Below are positions 11,531-23,600 of a stretch of 64,000 bases of DNA, piece after piece (the first letter of the stretch is position 1; each line of letters begins with the position of its first letter). The notes beneath the pieces are model-generated. The model did not search any database. It was not told where the DNA came from and was given only the letters and a program-made list of their open reading frames with translations. Origin of the DNA: Onchidella celtica (taxonomy: Eukaryota > Mollusca > Gastropoda > Systellommatophora > Onchidiidae). Position numbers and translations under genes: made by a program. The stretch is taken from the NCBI GenBank assembly GCA_963931925.1, contig OZ007570.1, positions 47,490,056 through 47,554,055 on the forward strand, in the 5' to 3' direction.

Positions 11531-13293
11531 GGTCTTTGAGATGACAATACAGTTATCTGTGGGACAGTTGACCGCTGCCCAATGCAATGCCCTGCTGTGT
11601 GCAGAGCTGTCTAGACCCTTCCGGAGTCTTTAATGAAGAGATGTGAATCTGGTTTTCCACTGCCATTTTGTATGCGCAGTCACTGATCAGAGACGGTTGT
11701 CGAGAAATTGCCAACCCACCTCTTCAGTTTATCGCATCCTGACCATGAAATTTTGCTGAATGTCAAATTATGCTGGTATTCGAATAATTCAATTAGTTAC
11801 AATTTATTATTTCAGTTTACCTGAAAATAAAAATATATAATATAGTATGAACAATGTTTATTTTCCCTCAAAAGTGGGCTACTTACATGTAATTATAAAA
11901 AAAAATTCGACTCCGACAACAATTCCAAATCAGCCCAGAAAATCTGCAGAAGTGACAGACATGGTCTTCCATAACACAGTGCTATGACCACTGTCGTCTG
12001 TTGTTATTCTTATGTAATACAGGGCACTGGCTTTTACATGTATGCCATTATCTTTTTTTTTTTTTTTTTACCCAATAGATCTCTTGCAAAGATTTGTGAT
12101 CAATAAAATGCACACTTTGTTGTATAATCAGCATGACTGTTATATAAATGTACAGGAATGGTGATATCAAATTCTGTGATTGTATGAGTGTATCTGTATA
12201 CATGAAAGCGTGTGTCTAAAAAATGAATTTTGCTTTCAGAAATTATTGTGATCATTTTGTGTGCGGCTGACTGAGTGGGAAGAAACTCTAAGAATATATT
12301 TGCAAAGTTGGACAAATGGGCTGTGACTGTGAATACTCACATTGTGAAATATTCTTTAAGTATAAATAAAATGTAAATTTGTACATAGAATACAGATATT
12401 ATAAGGATATAATGCATAGTAGATCCATTTCCAACTTGCATGACCCCCTATTGGCAAAACCTCTTGCCAGACTTTCCTGTCCTTTGAGGTAAAAATACAA
12501 GCTGAATTGTTAAAGACAATGCTTTGCCAAATTGTCCTATCATCAGCAATGAAGTACAGACTGGATTACCTAAAGACAATGCATGTTTACATTGATATTA
12601 TTAATATTCATTTTGGTATAGCCTTTTGCCACTTTGCTCTTCTGTCTGCTGTTGAAACGATCTTGATGGGTTTGACCAAATGTTAACCGCCATCACGGTT
12701 TTCCTCTATTACCTTATCTTCCATTTTATCACTGCCATGCAGGGTCAGTAATCAAGCCCTGTTGGAATTCAAATAAAAGTAATAAAAAATAACAACTTGT
12801 CGTTTTTATCCTTTATGTATGTCTCTGTGGTCCCTGTGTTCTTTCTAAGATTGTGTTGTGTCATTTCATTTTTTTCCCCCACAAAACTCAAAAGTAGTGC
12901 TTCACTACTGAAGGACTCAAGCAGCAAATGGAAGGAAATGCGAAGCAATTAATAGACAACAAATGAATGGTTAAAACAAAACAAAAAAATGGAAATAGTG
13001 ACCTTGAAATGAACACCAATCAAACTTAATAAAAGAAAAACTGGTGATCTGAAAATTCAAATAACTGTTCTTTATTTATCATTCAACCAACAGTCTTTGC
13101 ATGCATTTGATGATATTTTTCTATCTACTTGATGGTGGAATTAGTATGCTAATAACATATATATCCAATCTTTATTGTACTATGTGAAAATTTAACATGC
13201 ACACCATACTAGGACAAGATACTGAGGTTTTTTTTTTTTAATTAGCAAGATAATGATCTTTTTACATACAAGTATTGAACCCGCGAAATTCGC

Positions 13294-13314
13294 GGGGGGG
13301 GGGGGGGGGGGGGG
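13294..13314 (+). repeat. G21 homopolymer run
   Basis: An uninterrupted run of 21 G on the plus strand, directly after CGCGAAATTCGC. It could form G-quadruplex DNA, and its length is likely unstable or poorly sequenced. Confidence 0.9.
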
Positions 13315-16181
13315 AGTGAAAAGTGTTGTGAGTAGGTCTGGGGTGGCTGCAATGGAGGGAGCATTACTTGACCGTTGGCACAGCAAAGTGCAGCAAGAAC
13401 CACGAATGTTATGGATGGACTCGGAAGCACGGTTTCAAATTTGGAGAACCGGACGTTGAGATCGCACGGTGGACCGCAAATTCAGTGACGTCATGCCACA
13501 TAAAAACTCACGCCCGGATGGTATTTATTTGGAACAAATGCAAATTTGCGTAGTTCAAAAAAATACTTACGGAGAGTGTTCAGCAATGAGTGTAGCAAGG
13601 AATCAACTTCAGACCAAAAGAAATTTGTATGCAAAATTTGAGCTCGATTGGTGCACAGATAGCCGAGCTACGGCTTTTACAAAAAAAGCGAGTTTTTTTT
13701 TTATAATAGATGAACAACATTAGAGAAAACAACTTGAGTCATGACAAAATGAAAGAAGAAAAGTCAGACAACCAGACCTACAAGGTGAAAGAACACTAAC
13801 TGAAAGAAGGAAGACTTTCTATCTCACTAATGCTTTCAACAACAAGAAAAACAGCTATGGTAAATGTTCAGTGTATTCTCTTGATAATCCACAAACTACC
13901 TGAGGAAATTTCCAAGCACTGAACTACAAAGACCACCGTTTTTAATTAGACCATAGTAAATCCCTATTGGATGAAGCTTGGGATAATGTTTAAAAAGACA
14001 GTTACGCTTTTTTTTCTCTTAATTTAAGGGTATACTACAAAATCTGTAAAGCCTGACGTCTCACTTAGAGGTACAAAGAAGACGTAATGTCCTCTGATGT
14101 TACTCTGTACTTTTGGCACTCTCAGTTAAATGACTGTCCTTTCCTGTCTTTACGAAAATACAGTATCTCGTATTGCAGAAATCTGGGTAGGACAAATTAT
14201 TCTTGACAAATCATGTTGTTGTTCCTCTAAAGAAATAAACACATGACAGTGACAATCACTGCTTCACTATAAAAAAAAAATCAGCTTTTCTTTTCCAAAA
14301 TAAATATATTTTCTAAAAGACACAACTAAATTCCCTCTCCAACAAATCTGTGGGGAAAAACTCCAATCTTGTCAGATTTTTTTCTGCCCCATCGTTTAAA
14401 AACAGAAAGTATAATTTAGAATTTGCGTAGAACTGTATCAACCTCCCACCACTAAGGAGATACACAAACACAAGTTTAAGACAAAACAAAACAGAAAAAT
14501 ACTAATAAAAGAAAGAAAAAAACAACAACCGCATATTCAAACTGGCCCTAAGCTTTCATATTCCAAATTCTGACACTTTTCTGTTGTTTATTTGTTTTGT
14601 GTTCAAATTTCATCATATCATTATAAAATAACACAAATGTTTTTCTTTTCAGCCAAGCATGGAGTTGGAAGATTTAAAAAAAGGAATTTCTTCATTATTA
14701 CTAACCTGAAGTCCAAAACTTTAAAATGTAAATTTTTTATTTTTTTTTAAATGCACAGGACTATCAGAAAAGGCACAATTACAGTCAAATTACAATGTAA
14801 AATTACCTCCAGTAATTTTTCAGGCCTTTATCCTCCCAATAAATAGGTGCAGTATTTAAAGTAGGCTTATACATTAGAACACAATGCCCACAAACAAAAG
14901 ACGTATTCATAAAAACAGATTTGAACATCAAGCCATACACATGTAGATGTTCCATCATCATTTTACTACACTACAAACATGGTAACATTATCAGTCTACT
15001 AACCACAGCTTCTATTGGTCTTGGAACCTTGTTAAAACCAGCCTTTGAGGCTAATGTTAGAGGGACAATAGTATTTTACAATGTAAGCTATAGCTGAGCA
15101 CTGAACACATCTCAGTATTTTCTCTATTTGGCTTTAGAATCGGACTACCTCAAAGGCTAGCTTAATTAGGTTCCAACAGCCGGCCAATGATATGTTAAAT
15201 CTACTCTGCTAAAGGAAACTACTGTACAAATATGAAATCGTAAACAAAGAAATAAAATAAACTCATTCAATGTTTACGTGTATACTGTACAATCCAAAAT
15301 CATGTATACAATCATTCAAAATACTATGTCAGTAAGAATTTTATCTCTGTCACTATCACTTACACTGTGATCATTTGTGCACACAAGAAGTAAGGTCACA
15401 TCACAATCGTTGCATGACGAATACCCATGATGGAAAGTTAACTTATGTGGTCTTCTAATATTTCTAATCTTCAAATTTGTATGTCTCCAATCCTTTCTCA
15501 CTACTTTCTCCAACAATGTATTATCCCTCTAGTGCTCAGTGCTTTTTTGTTGGAACATTTTCTAATTCATCAACAAATCACACACTTTTCACACATGTAA
15601 CTTTGCATTTGATGATTTCAAAACAATTTTTGCACAATATAGAAGTTTGGATAACATAGGTGGGGAACTGGGCTGAAACTGGACCACAACCACTTGACAG
15701 GTGAGAGCCTAGCTGTAACTTTCATATTTATATGAATGAGTGATAGTACATGAATATACAGAGGCTGAAGGCGTACAAAAATCTCAAAAGGGCTAATGTC
15801 AGCCTTGAAAGGACAATTCCCACCTATAAAAATATGGCTATCTTTGTTTGAGCACTAGTGAGCTATACATGTGTTAGAAATATAATGATCCCATTGTTTC
15901 AATACCCAGTTTCTTCATTAAACATTCATATTCGTCTGTTGCCCAAACTGATTTTTCCAAGGCATTTGGTTTAAAGCTTCAAACATAAGATGACACAAAT
16001 TTCCACCTATAAGGGAGTAGAACAGGAAATCCTTTGCCTAGCATTAGGCACCAGGGTAAATATCTAAAGGCACAATGTGTCCGAACAACAGATTTACATC
16101 TGAAATATCCTCTAATTAATGCTAAAAGCAAAAAAAAAAAAAAAATCACATTTTCATTTTCTTCAGTACTGAAGACCTTAA

Positions 16182-16421
16182 CTCTTTCCATACTGCAATT
16201 CAGCCCAAATTAGTCCTGCGTCAGTCGGGGGGACCGATACATCGGCAAAAAGTACTCTCCTTGTTACCCCTGGGCATTTCAACGATACTGTGTCCATCTA
16301 GCTTCCCAGTGTTTTTGTTGTTTGTGGTACAACCGATGCCACTATTACTGCACTTCAGCAGAAATTAGTGCAAATGCGTCAGTCGGAGGAACCGATGTAT
16401 CGGTGAAAAGTACGGAAAGAG
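16182..16421. mobile_element. TTAA-flanked MITE with internal direct repeat
   Basis: The ends CTCTTTCCATACT (16182-16194) and AGTACGGAAAGAG (16409-16421) are inverted repeats with one mismatch. Both sides carry TTAA (16178-16181 and 16422-16425). Inside, GCGTCAGTCGG followed by ACCGATACATCGG recurs downstream as GCGTCAGTCGG plus ACCGATGTATCGG, in direct orientation. The layout resembles non-autonomous piggyBac-class elements. At 240 bp it has no transposase. Confidence 0.75.
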
Positions 16422-16810
16422 TTAATATTGGTAGAGCTGGCTTTTATATCTACAGCATCATTTCAGATAGACAGCAATATCATATATGCAGAACAAAATG
16501 CTTGGTTAATAAAAAATTTTCCTTTCTTTATATAATGTTAAGAAAAAACTTTGGAGGGTTAGTAAAAAGGTTTTTCACAAATTTTAAAATTAAGTTTGAG
16601 TTCATTGTTTCACAATTGTGCAGATCTTTTGTAATCTGTTGTGCAATTTACATACAAAATCTAACTTGTTTATATATATTTCAACTGACATGGGTCATAT
16701 CACAGCAATGCTTTACAACTCAACATGGATTATGTTATTGGATTCATCATATAAAGGACAATTAAGATAAAGTAATTGCAGAGGAGACAAAGGTATAAAC
16801 ACAATTAACA

Positions 16811-17156
16811 AGGTTCCCACAGATCCTCAAAAAATCAAAATTAGGGACTTTCAAGGCCCTCTTTGGACAAAACTTTAAGGACTTTAAAAACCTGTTTAAT
16901 ATTCTTTCTCACTGAATTAATGAATGTTCTAAGATCCTTCATTTAAATATCTGCAATAGAACAATTGCTATTGACATACTTCATCACATATTTGCAATAC
17001 CCCTACATAAAAAAGCCAGTTATGATAAATCTCATATTTTAAGGACATTTTAAGGACTTTTGGCCAACTTGTTTAATGAAGGACTTTTCACGGCCGTGAA
17101 AACAATTTTGAGAAAAGCAAGGACTTCAAAGACTTTTCATGACCTGTGGGAACCCT
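16811..17156. mobile_element. 346-bp terminal-inverted-repeat element (GGTTCCCACAG ends)
   Basis: Left end AGGTTCCCACAG; right end CTGTGGGAACCCT, which is its complement with one extra base. AAGGACTTT-like motifs (GGGACTTTCAAGG, AAGGACTTTAAAA, AAGGACTTTTGGCC, AAGGACTTCAAAG) recur at both ends as subterminal repeats. This is typical of a MITE. Target duplication unclear; the flanks are AATTAACA and GAATTG. No coding sequence. Confidence 0.65.
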
Positions 17157-19156
17157 GAATTGAAAACAAATATTGTTGTCTCATTTTCCCATAGACATTC
17201 CTGGAAAATTAATAATAGCCATAGTGGAATTGACTTTACACTGTACTTATTGACAGGTAAATAATATCTGAGCACAAGACATGTAAACATATCTCCAGTT
17301 TTGACTTTAGCTCAGTGCATGGATTTGATTAAGAAACTTTTGTATCAAGTAAACTGATAGGACGGATAATTTTCATACCTTGACTGTATAAAAATACAAG
17401 TGTTCTAAAATGAATATAAAAATGTATTTGTAGTGTTGAGTCATATAATATATACATATGAACTGGCTGAGAAAACAGCACTGTCTGCTGGTGGATGCAG
17501 TTAATGTGCTAATGATGTAAAATTTGATCTCATCATGTAAAAACACAGTTTACATACAGGATTTCATTTGCATAAACCAGCTAGGCATTTTTAATGTAGA
17601 AAAATTGCATATTGTTGCAAATTTCCTCAAAGGAATATCATTACACTGCAGATCTATTTTCGTTGTAAACAAAAGATTATAGTTGAATCATTCCAATCAA
17701 ATTGTCCAATCTATATACACATTTGTACAATATAGAACATTTGGCTCGGAAAACGTGTAAAACTCGTCAGATAATTAAGTACAAAACTAGATCATTTGGT
17801 ACAGTACACTATTTTTGGCTGGCATAAATTTGCTGAATTCTCTGTCTAACTGGCTGATAATGTCCAGAGCCTAGCATTCATTTTAGTTCACCTTTTGTGA
17901 TCCACAGCCCATGCCAAATGAAAACGGCCACTTCTTTCAGATAATCAATTTATGAAGTCTGGTGCCAGATGCGAAATTTAGTGTTACTCATCGATGTCAG
18001 GAGTAAACAATTCATCGGTTTCATAACAAAAGGGCGAATACATAATAATAGCTGTACAACAAAAAGGTGAATGCTTAACTTCTCTGAATGATGAAGGGGC
18101 AAACCACCAAAATCAGCATTGCGAGAAATTGAGTTTTGAAACTTTTGTGCTAACATCATCATTGATTTTTCCGGAGCTTGTCATACTACACAACACAAAA
18201 ACTAAATGAGATTTCACAAAATTGCTCATCTTGGGACAAGCCTCCCCCTATACTTTTGATAACCACAAAAGCGTAAATATCTCAAATTTGACCCATTCGC
18301 CCCCAGATAAGCGATCGTCTTTTCGTTGTTCAGCTGATGTTATCTATTCGCTCCTTTGTCATGAAATCAACAAATTGCTGAAAACCCGTAAATGCTGTGC
18401 CATATCAACAGCCCAAAGGGCTCAAGCTCAGATGGCTGCTGAATTAGAAAAGTAAAGTATGCATTAATACTCATTTGGGCAATGAAGGGCTGGAACCAAC
18501 CGAATCATCTTTTTTATCCAAATTCCCAACATCAGTCCGACTTCATACTGTGTTATTATGAAAGTATTCAGAAAAAAGGGACGTCAAACACTTGGTAGAT
18601 CTAAACCTGACGAACTCTGATCTCGTTGTTGTCGTCCAACTCTAATCTAACACTAGAGCCATATCTAGGAGGTGTGGACAGTGCTGGTATATCTCTTGTA
18701 CCATCTGACAAGCGGCCTGTACTATGTCTGTCACCAGTTAAGGAATGTAATTATCTGTTTCTAATACAGCACTGCACGTTGTCATCTTCATACTGAACTT
18801 TGCTAACGTACAACATACACAAGATTGAAATGTGGCCAAATAAAAAAAAACCCAAGAAACGTATATTTAAGTTGTGCATGTCAAAATTAAAAAACACATT
18901 TAGTGTTTTCACAAATTATCAGAACTAAAATTTTGGCAGGCTATGAAAGACTGTCATAACTGTTTCAGCAAACTTCTTCATTATTTAGAATGCAAAATAT
19001 TCAGAGGCAGTCTCATGGTAAACATGGAAAGAGAGCTTGTGTTATTACATAATACAGCTTCATCATACAAATAGCGCAAATCAAATGAAAGCTTTATCAA
19101 AACTACAATAGAATTCTGAAGTTATTTACCACTAAAAAAAAATGGTTCCTGAATGT

Positions 19157-20572
19157 TCAAAAAGGATACACAGATCCAGACTCCCAACCTGGCGCATTCA
19201 CATATCCAGATCCAAAACTGTCCATTCGTTGATGGCGCTTTAGCCACTCCTTTTGTTCTGCAAGCTGAGACTGGATGGATGCGACCTGGGTTCGTGGTTC
19301 CAACAAGTTCACTCTCATATGTCTATCTCTGAATCACATAAGTGTAATATATTAATTTGGGAAAAAAAAAAAACCACACAGCACAGTCCCTGCCTAAAAC
19401 TGATGATTTTTTTCGAGGAGACTTCAAGGAGCTTTGAAGAAGATTTCTTTAAAATTCAAGCAAGATAGCCTAAGGAAGTAGAAGAAAGATAAGATGTGGC
19501 CCTGGCTCACAAAAACAGAAATGACTGATTCTGTGCATGCTCACTATGATCCAATTACTGACTATTCCCAGCAGTTACTGCTAAAAACCAGACGCTGATG
19601 CATACTGCTAACGCCTAGTGTACACATGTTTGTTCTTAGGGGAGGGAAAGTCCCTTTATTGCCATTTTTCAGGGAGTTTTGAGGAGATCTTTAAAATTTC
19701 AGGATTTTTTTTGTTGAGATATCTCTATGGGGCAAAATTCAAGGTGGTTTCAAGGACTCCTTGAATATAAGAATGTCTCAGGAACTCTGCATACTAAATG
19801 CTAACTTCAAAAATACTAATAAAGAAAAAGTACAATGAGGACAGTGTACAGGGAGTATCAGATCAATATGACATCTCCTGGGAGTGCGAATCTATAGCTG
19901 GCCCTTTCGGCAGGTTGATATCAATTTCCATCTGACCTCCAGTATGTCTGCTGTTTTAGTAAGGCTTCAAAAGAATTTAAATACATTAAATAATTAGAAT
20001 ACATACCTCACAGATACAGATGCATGCCCAAAACCATGAGTTGAAGTCACATAGGATGGCACTGCTGTGAATGGAGGTCTTCGATCTGATTGAGACATAA
20101 AGGAGTAACTGTGAAGCATGTTTATAAAAATTCCAATGGTCTCTTACAATACAATTGTTAGTTTCTAGGCTTTTAGACACAAAAATAACCATGAAAGGAC
20201 AGTCAATTTCCATTTAAATCAAAAGGAGATCTATAGTCTCAATCTCTCAAAAGTTTTGTTTTTTATTTTTGAGAGTTTAGCACCTTAGAAACCAGATATT
20301 TCTGATTTTATTGACAGACTGTTCCTTCAGCTATACATGCCATTGCATCGAAAAATTGTAGGAATGCTGTCATGTTCAATGGATCAATCAGTGAAAAATG
20401 ACACCATTTGCCAACATACTAGATCTGTGCATTTATCCTGCCACACTGTCCTACAGTTATCTGTCACAATAATATTAATACTGAAGATCATTTATATAGT
20501 GCCCAGTCTAAACAATTTACTCGAGGCGCTTTACAGAAAGTCTTGTTCTCTCCATTTGCAACTCACCCTCTC

Positions 20573-20607
<35 letters not shown>

Positions 20608-23600
20608 ACGCTAGACATACATTGTATACATAGACACACACACCTAACATACTATAAGGATGAAAATGAATTAAACAATAAAACAGCAAAAATAAAGTGA
20701 ATTGAGAAAATGAACGGATTGGGAATGAGACTTCACAACTGAGAGTGTTTTTTAAAAAGGTGGGTTTTTAGACTTCCTACCCAACGGACTATTTAAGGTA
20801 AACATCAGTCCATGTGCTGGCTGTATAATTCATACTGTTACGTCTCAGTTTAGAATTTTTAAGCCAAAAAAAAAAAAAAAAAAAGCATTTAAAACGGAAA
20901 AGAAGAACATAACAAGTATACCTCCAAAATACTTTCTCCACTTCCGTTCAAGAGACTGCTCGGCAGTGTACACCAATGTAGAATAATCCTTTGGTGGAGG
21001 ACTGTAAAAGATTTCGATGGTTTGAGTGCAAGTATGGAGAAAGCATGCTGACATGATAAGCTCCAAACTGTGCTAGAAAAAAGCAAGGCCACAGACAGAA
21101 TGTAACAGAATGCTAGGACAGGAGAAAATCCTACCAGAAGCGCCCACCAGCCACCCGCATTTCAACGATCATTTCAAAATTTGAAGATTAAAACAATCCT
21201 TATTACAGGCATAGTACTTCTTTATTGTACTGAAAACACTTAAATATTTGTGTTATGGCACAAAAGTAGCATAAAGATAATATACACAAGAATTTCGAGT
21301 GCTATGTATAAAAATAAATTTGATGTTTCATTATGTGTCCGGACAGATAAAGCACCAGTGACAGTAAAGTAATCATTATACAGTCCACTGGATCCTAATC
21401 ACCTACCCTGTGGGAGGGTGAGGGGTCCACTGAACCCCTTCTGGTAGACCTGAATAGTGTCTGGGGTATGGGGATGCCTGAGAGTTCCGTTCTGAAATAA
21501 ACATATCACTTCACATGTATACTTCACATTAAGTTAATAACTTATTTATTGTGCATGTAAGCATACTGCTTAAGACTTGCATGATGATGTTATAATGGTG
21601 TTCTGGCATCATGAAAATGATCTACAAAACATTGCAAAAGAATTGCTTCAATTTCTTCTCGATAATACCAAGTTCAAGCTATATACTAACGTTTTGCTTT
21701 GTCCGTGATTGGTATAATTTTCCCTTACATGGTAAAATTTTCTGGATTGATTTGTTTATCGCCAATATCAACTTTTTCATTTCATGGTTACATGGATTTT
21801 TCATACATCGCTATCATAAGGTAAACCTAATCAATGCACAATCCACAAAAATGAAACTTTACTGTGATCTGTAATCTATCTAAGAGAATTTTTCTGGCCA
21901 TACTTATCTCACTCACCTACTGCTGACTGTTCCCCATCTTTGTCAATGAAGTTAAGAACACGGGACAGCTCAGAGTTGATTTTGTGCAGGGCACGAGAAA
22001 GATCGTCATTTCCACCGCCTGCACAACCTGGGCGAGGAGCTGCATAGATGGGGGGTGTTGGATACCTGCTCTGACCTGAAAAGAAGCAAGCAAACTGAAC
22101 TGTTCATCCTCTTTTCCTTTTTCCTCAATCAACCCTGCTTTTGACACCATTTGAAAAAAGAGCTTATTACACAACCTAAAGAAGCTTATATTACTTAGAG
22201 ACTTTCTTTTCATTTCTCATGTTAATCAAGCTTATCATGCTATTCCCTGACAAATAAACTTCTCTTCCTTTCGCTACACAGCACTTAAAGCAAATTCCAA
22301 TTTGCAAAAGACATAAACTGCCAAAGTAAAAAACAGTCAACTTTACAGGAGGAACAAAAAAAGGCAATGAGATATGGAAAGAACAATCCAAGACAAGACT
22401 GATCACAGTCACTTTGCTCTGGCGTCAGACAATTTTACATTTGATGTTGCATGAAGTTCTCTTCTAAATGCTACCACAAACACAAAAATGCGAAATTTGC
22501 GAGTTCAGCATTTTGTGCCCAAGCCCATCAAATGGTCACTTTCCAGGTAAACTGTTGTATGTGAAATTTTCCAAGAACTGAAAAGCTGATAGGCTATGGT
22601 TTTTCAGCCTTGCTGATTACAAGACAACAGTTGTTTCCTATTTTGGCAATTGGTTTGGAATAAATAGTTCTCCTTTATGACATATGCAACAGGAATAAAA
22701 CAGTTTTTTGCTTCTCCTGAAAAGTAGTGATCTTGACATACAATAGTTTCCCTGGTCAGCAACTAAGTTACGTTTGGCTTTGCTATTTGTCATGGAAATG
22801 AAATCCACAGCTGAAACTTACCATGTAAGAAATTATCAAGACTGGCATTAGAACTGCTAATACCACTGCTCTCATCATCACTCAGGTCAAGGTTAGGAAT
22901 TTTGGCCTTCTGCCAGGGTCGTACAAAAGGAGAAAATTCCATATCATCCTCGCTATCATTCTGGAAATGAAGAAACAAAAATGTACACTATGTAAAATAA
23001 TACATGTCAGAAAACTGATAACATTAAATGCAAATAAAATACAAGAACATACAAATAGCCCTCTCAGGCCTTAAGAAGAAGAGGGAAAGATGCATGAACA
23101 AAAAGAAGCACACCAAGACAAACAGGAAACTCAAGGTGCTGGTATTCCCACTGAATGGCTATGGCTCACATGTCACAATCATATTAAACAAGGGCAATTT
23201 CAATGTGAGTTTGTCCTTTTACACTGATTTCAAGACTACATTTCTGCATTTCTTTACAACTTTGACTGAACCAGACAAAAAAAAAAAGAGAGAGGGTGGG
23301 GTGGGGGAGGAGGGGGGAGGGGGGAGACAGAGGAGGGGGGAGAGGTTATAAAAGCAATGCTGAAAATACCTCTTTTGTCAGGTCTTGAAGTTGATGTAGT
23401 TTCTCTTCTTTCTGTCTCAGTAACCTTGACCCAGAGTTGACCTGCGACTGAAGAGCCTCTATCTGGGATCTCTCTGTCTCCAGGGACTTTCTGACTTCAT
23501 CCAGGAGCTCAGAACCTCTGTCAGACCCACTCTGTGACAAAGATGAAACAAAAAAAAATAGATGTAATAAGATTTGGCTCCTAATTACACAGGTAGTGAA

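Larger units (their letters stand above)
11531..19156. other. Tail-to-tail interval, CEP164 3' UTR and intergenic DNA
   Basis: No convincing coding exon is seen on either strand. The interval separates the P450 3' end from the CEP164 stop codon (19157-19159, minus strand). It is AT-rich. It contains a 21-base G-run (13294-13314), a 240-bp TTAA-flanked element (16182-16421) and a 346-bp inverted-repeat element (16811-17156). On the minus strand, AATAAA hexamers near 13068-13078 (CTTTATTTATC on plus) could mark a distal CEP164 poly(A) site. That would imply a very long 3' UTR, which is unproven. Confidence 0.5.
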
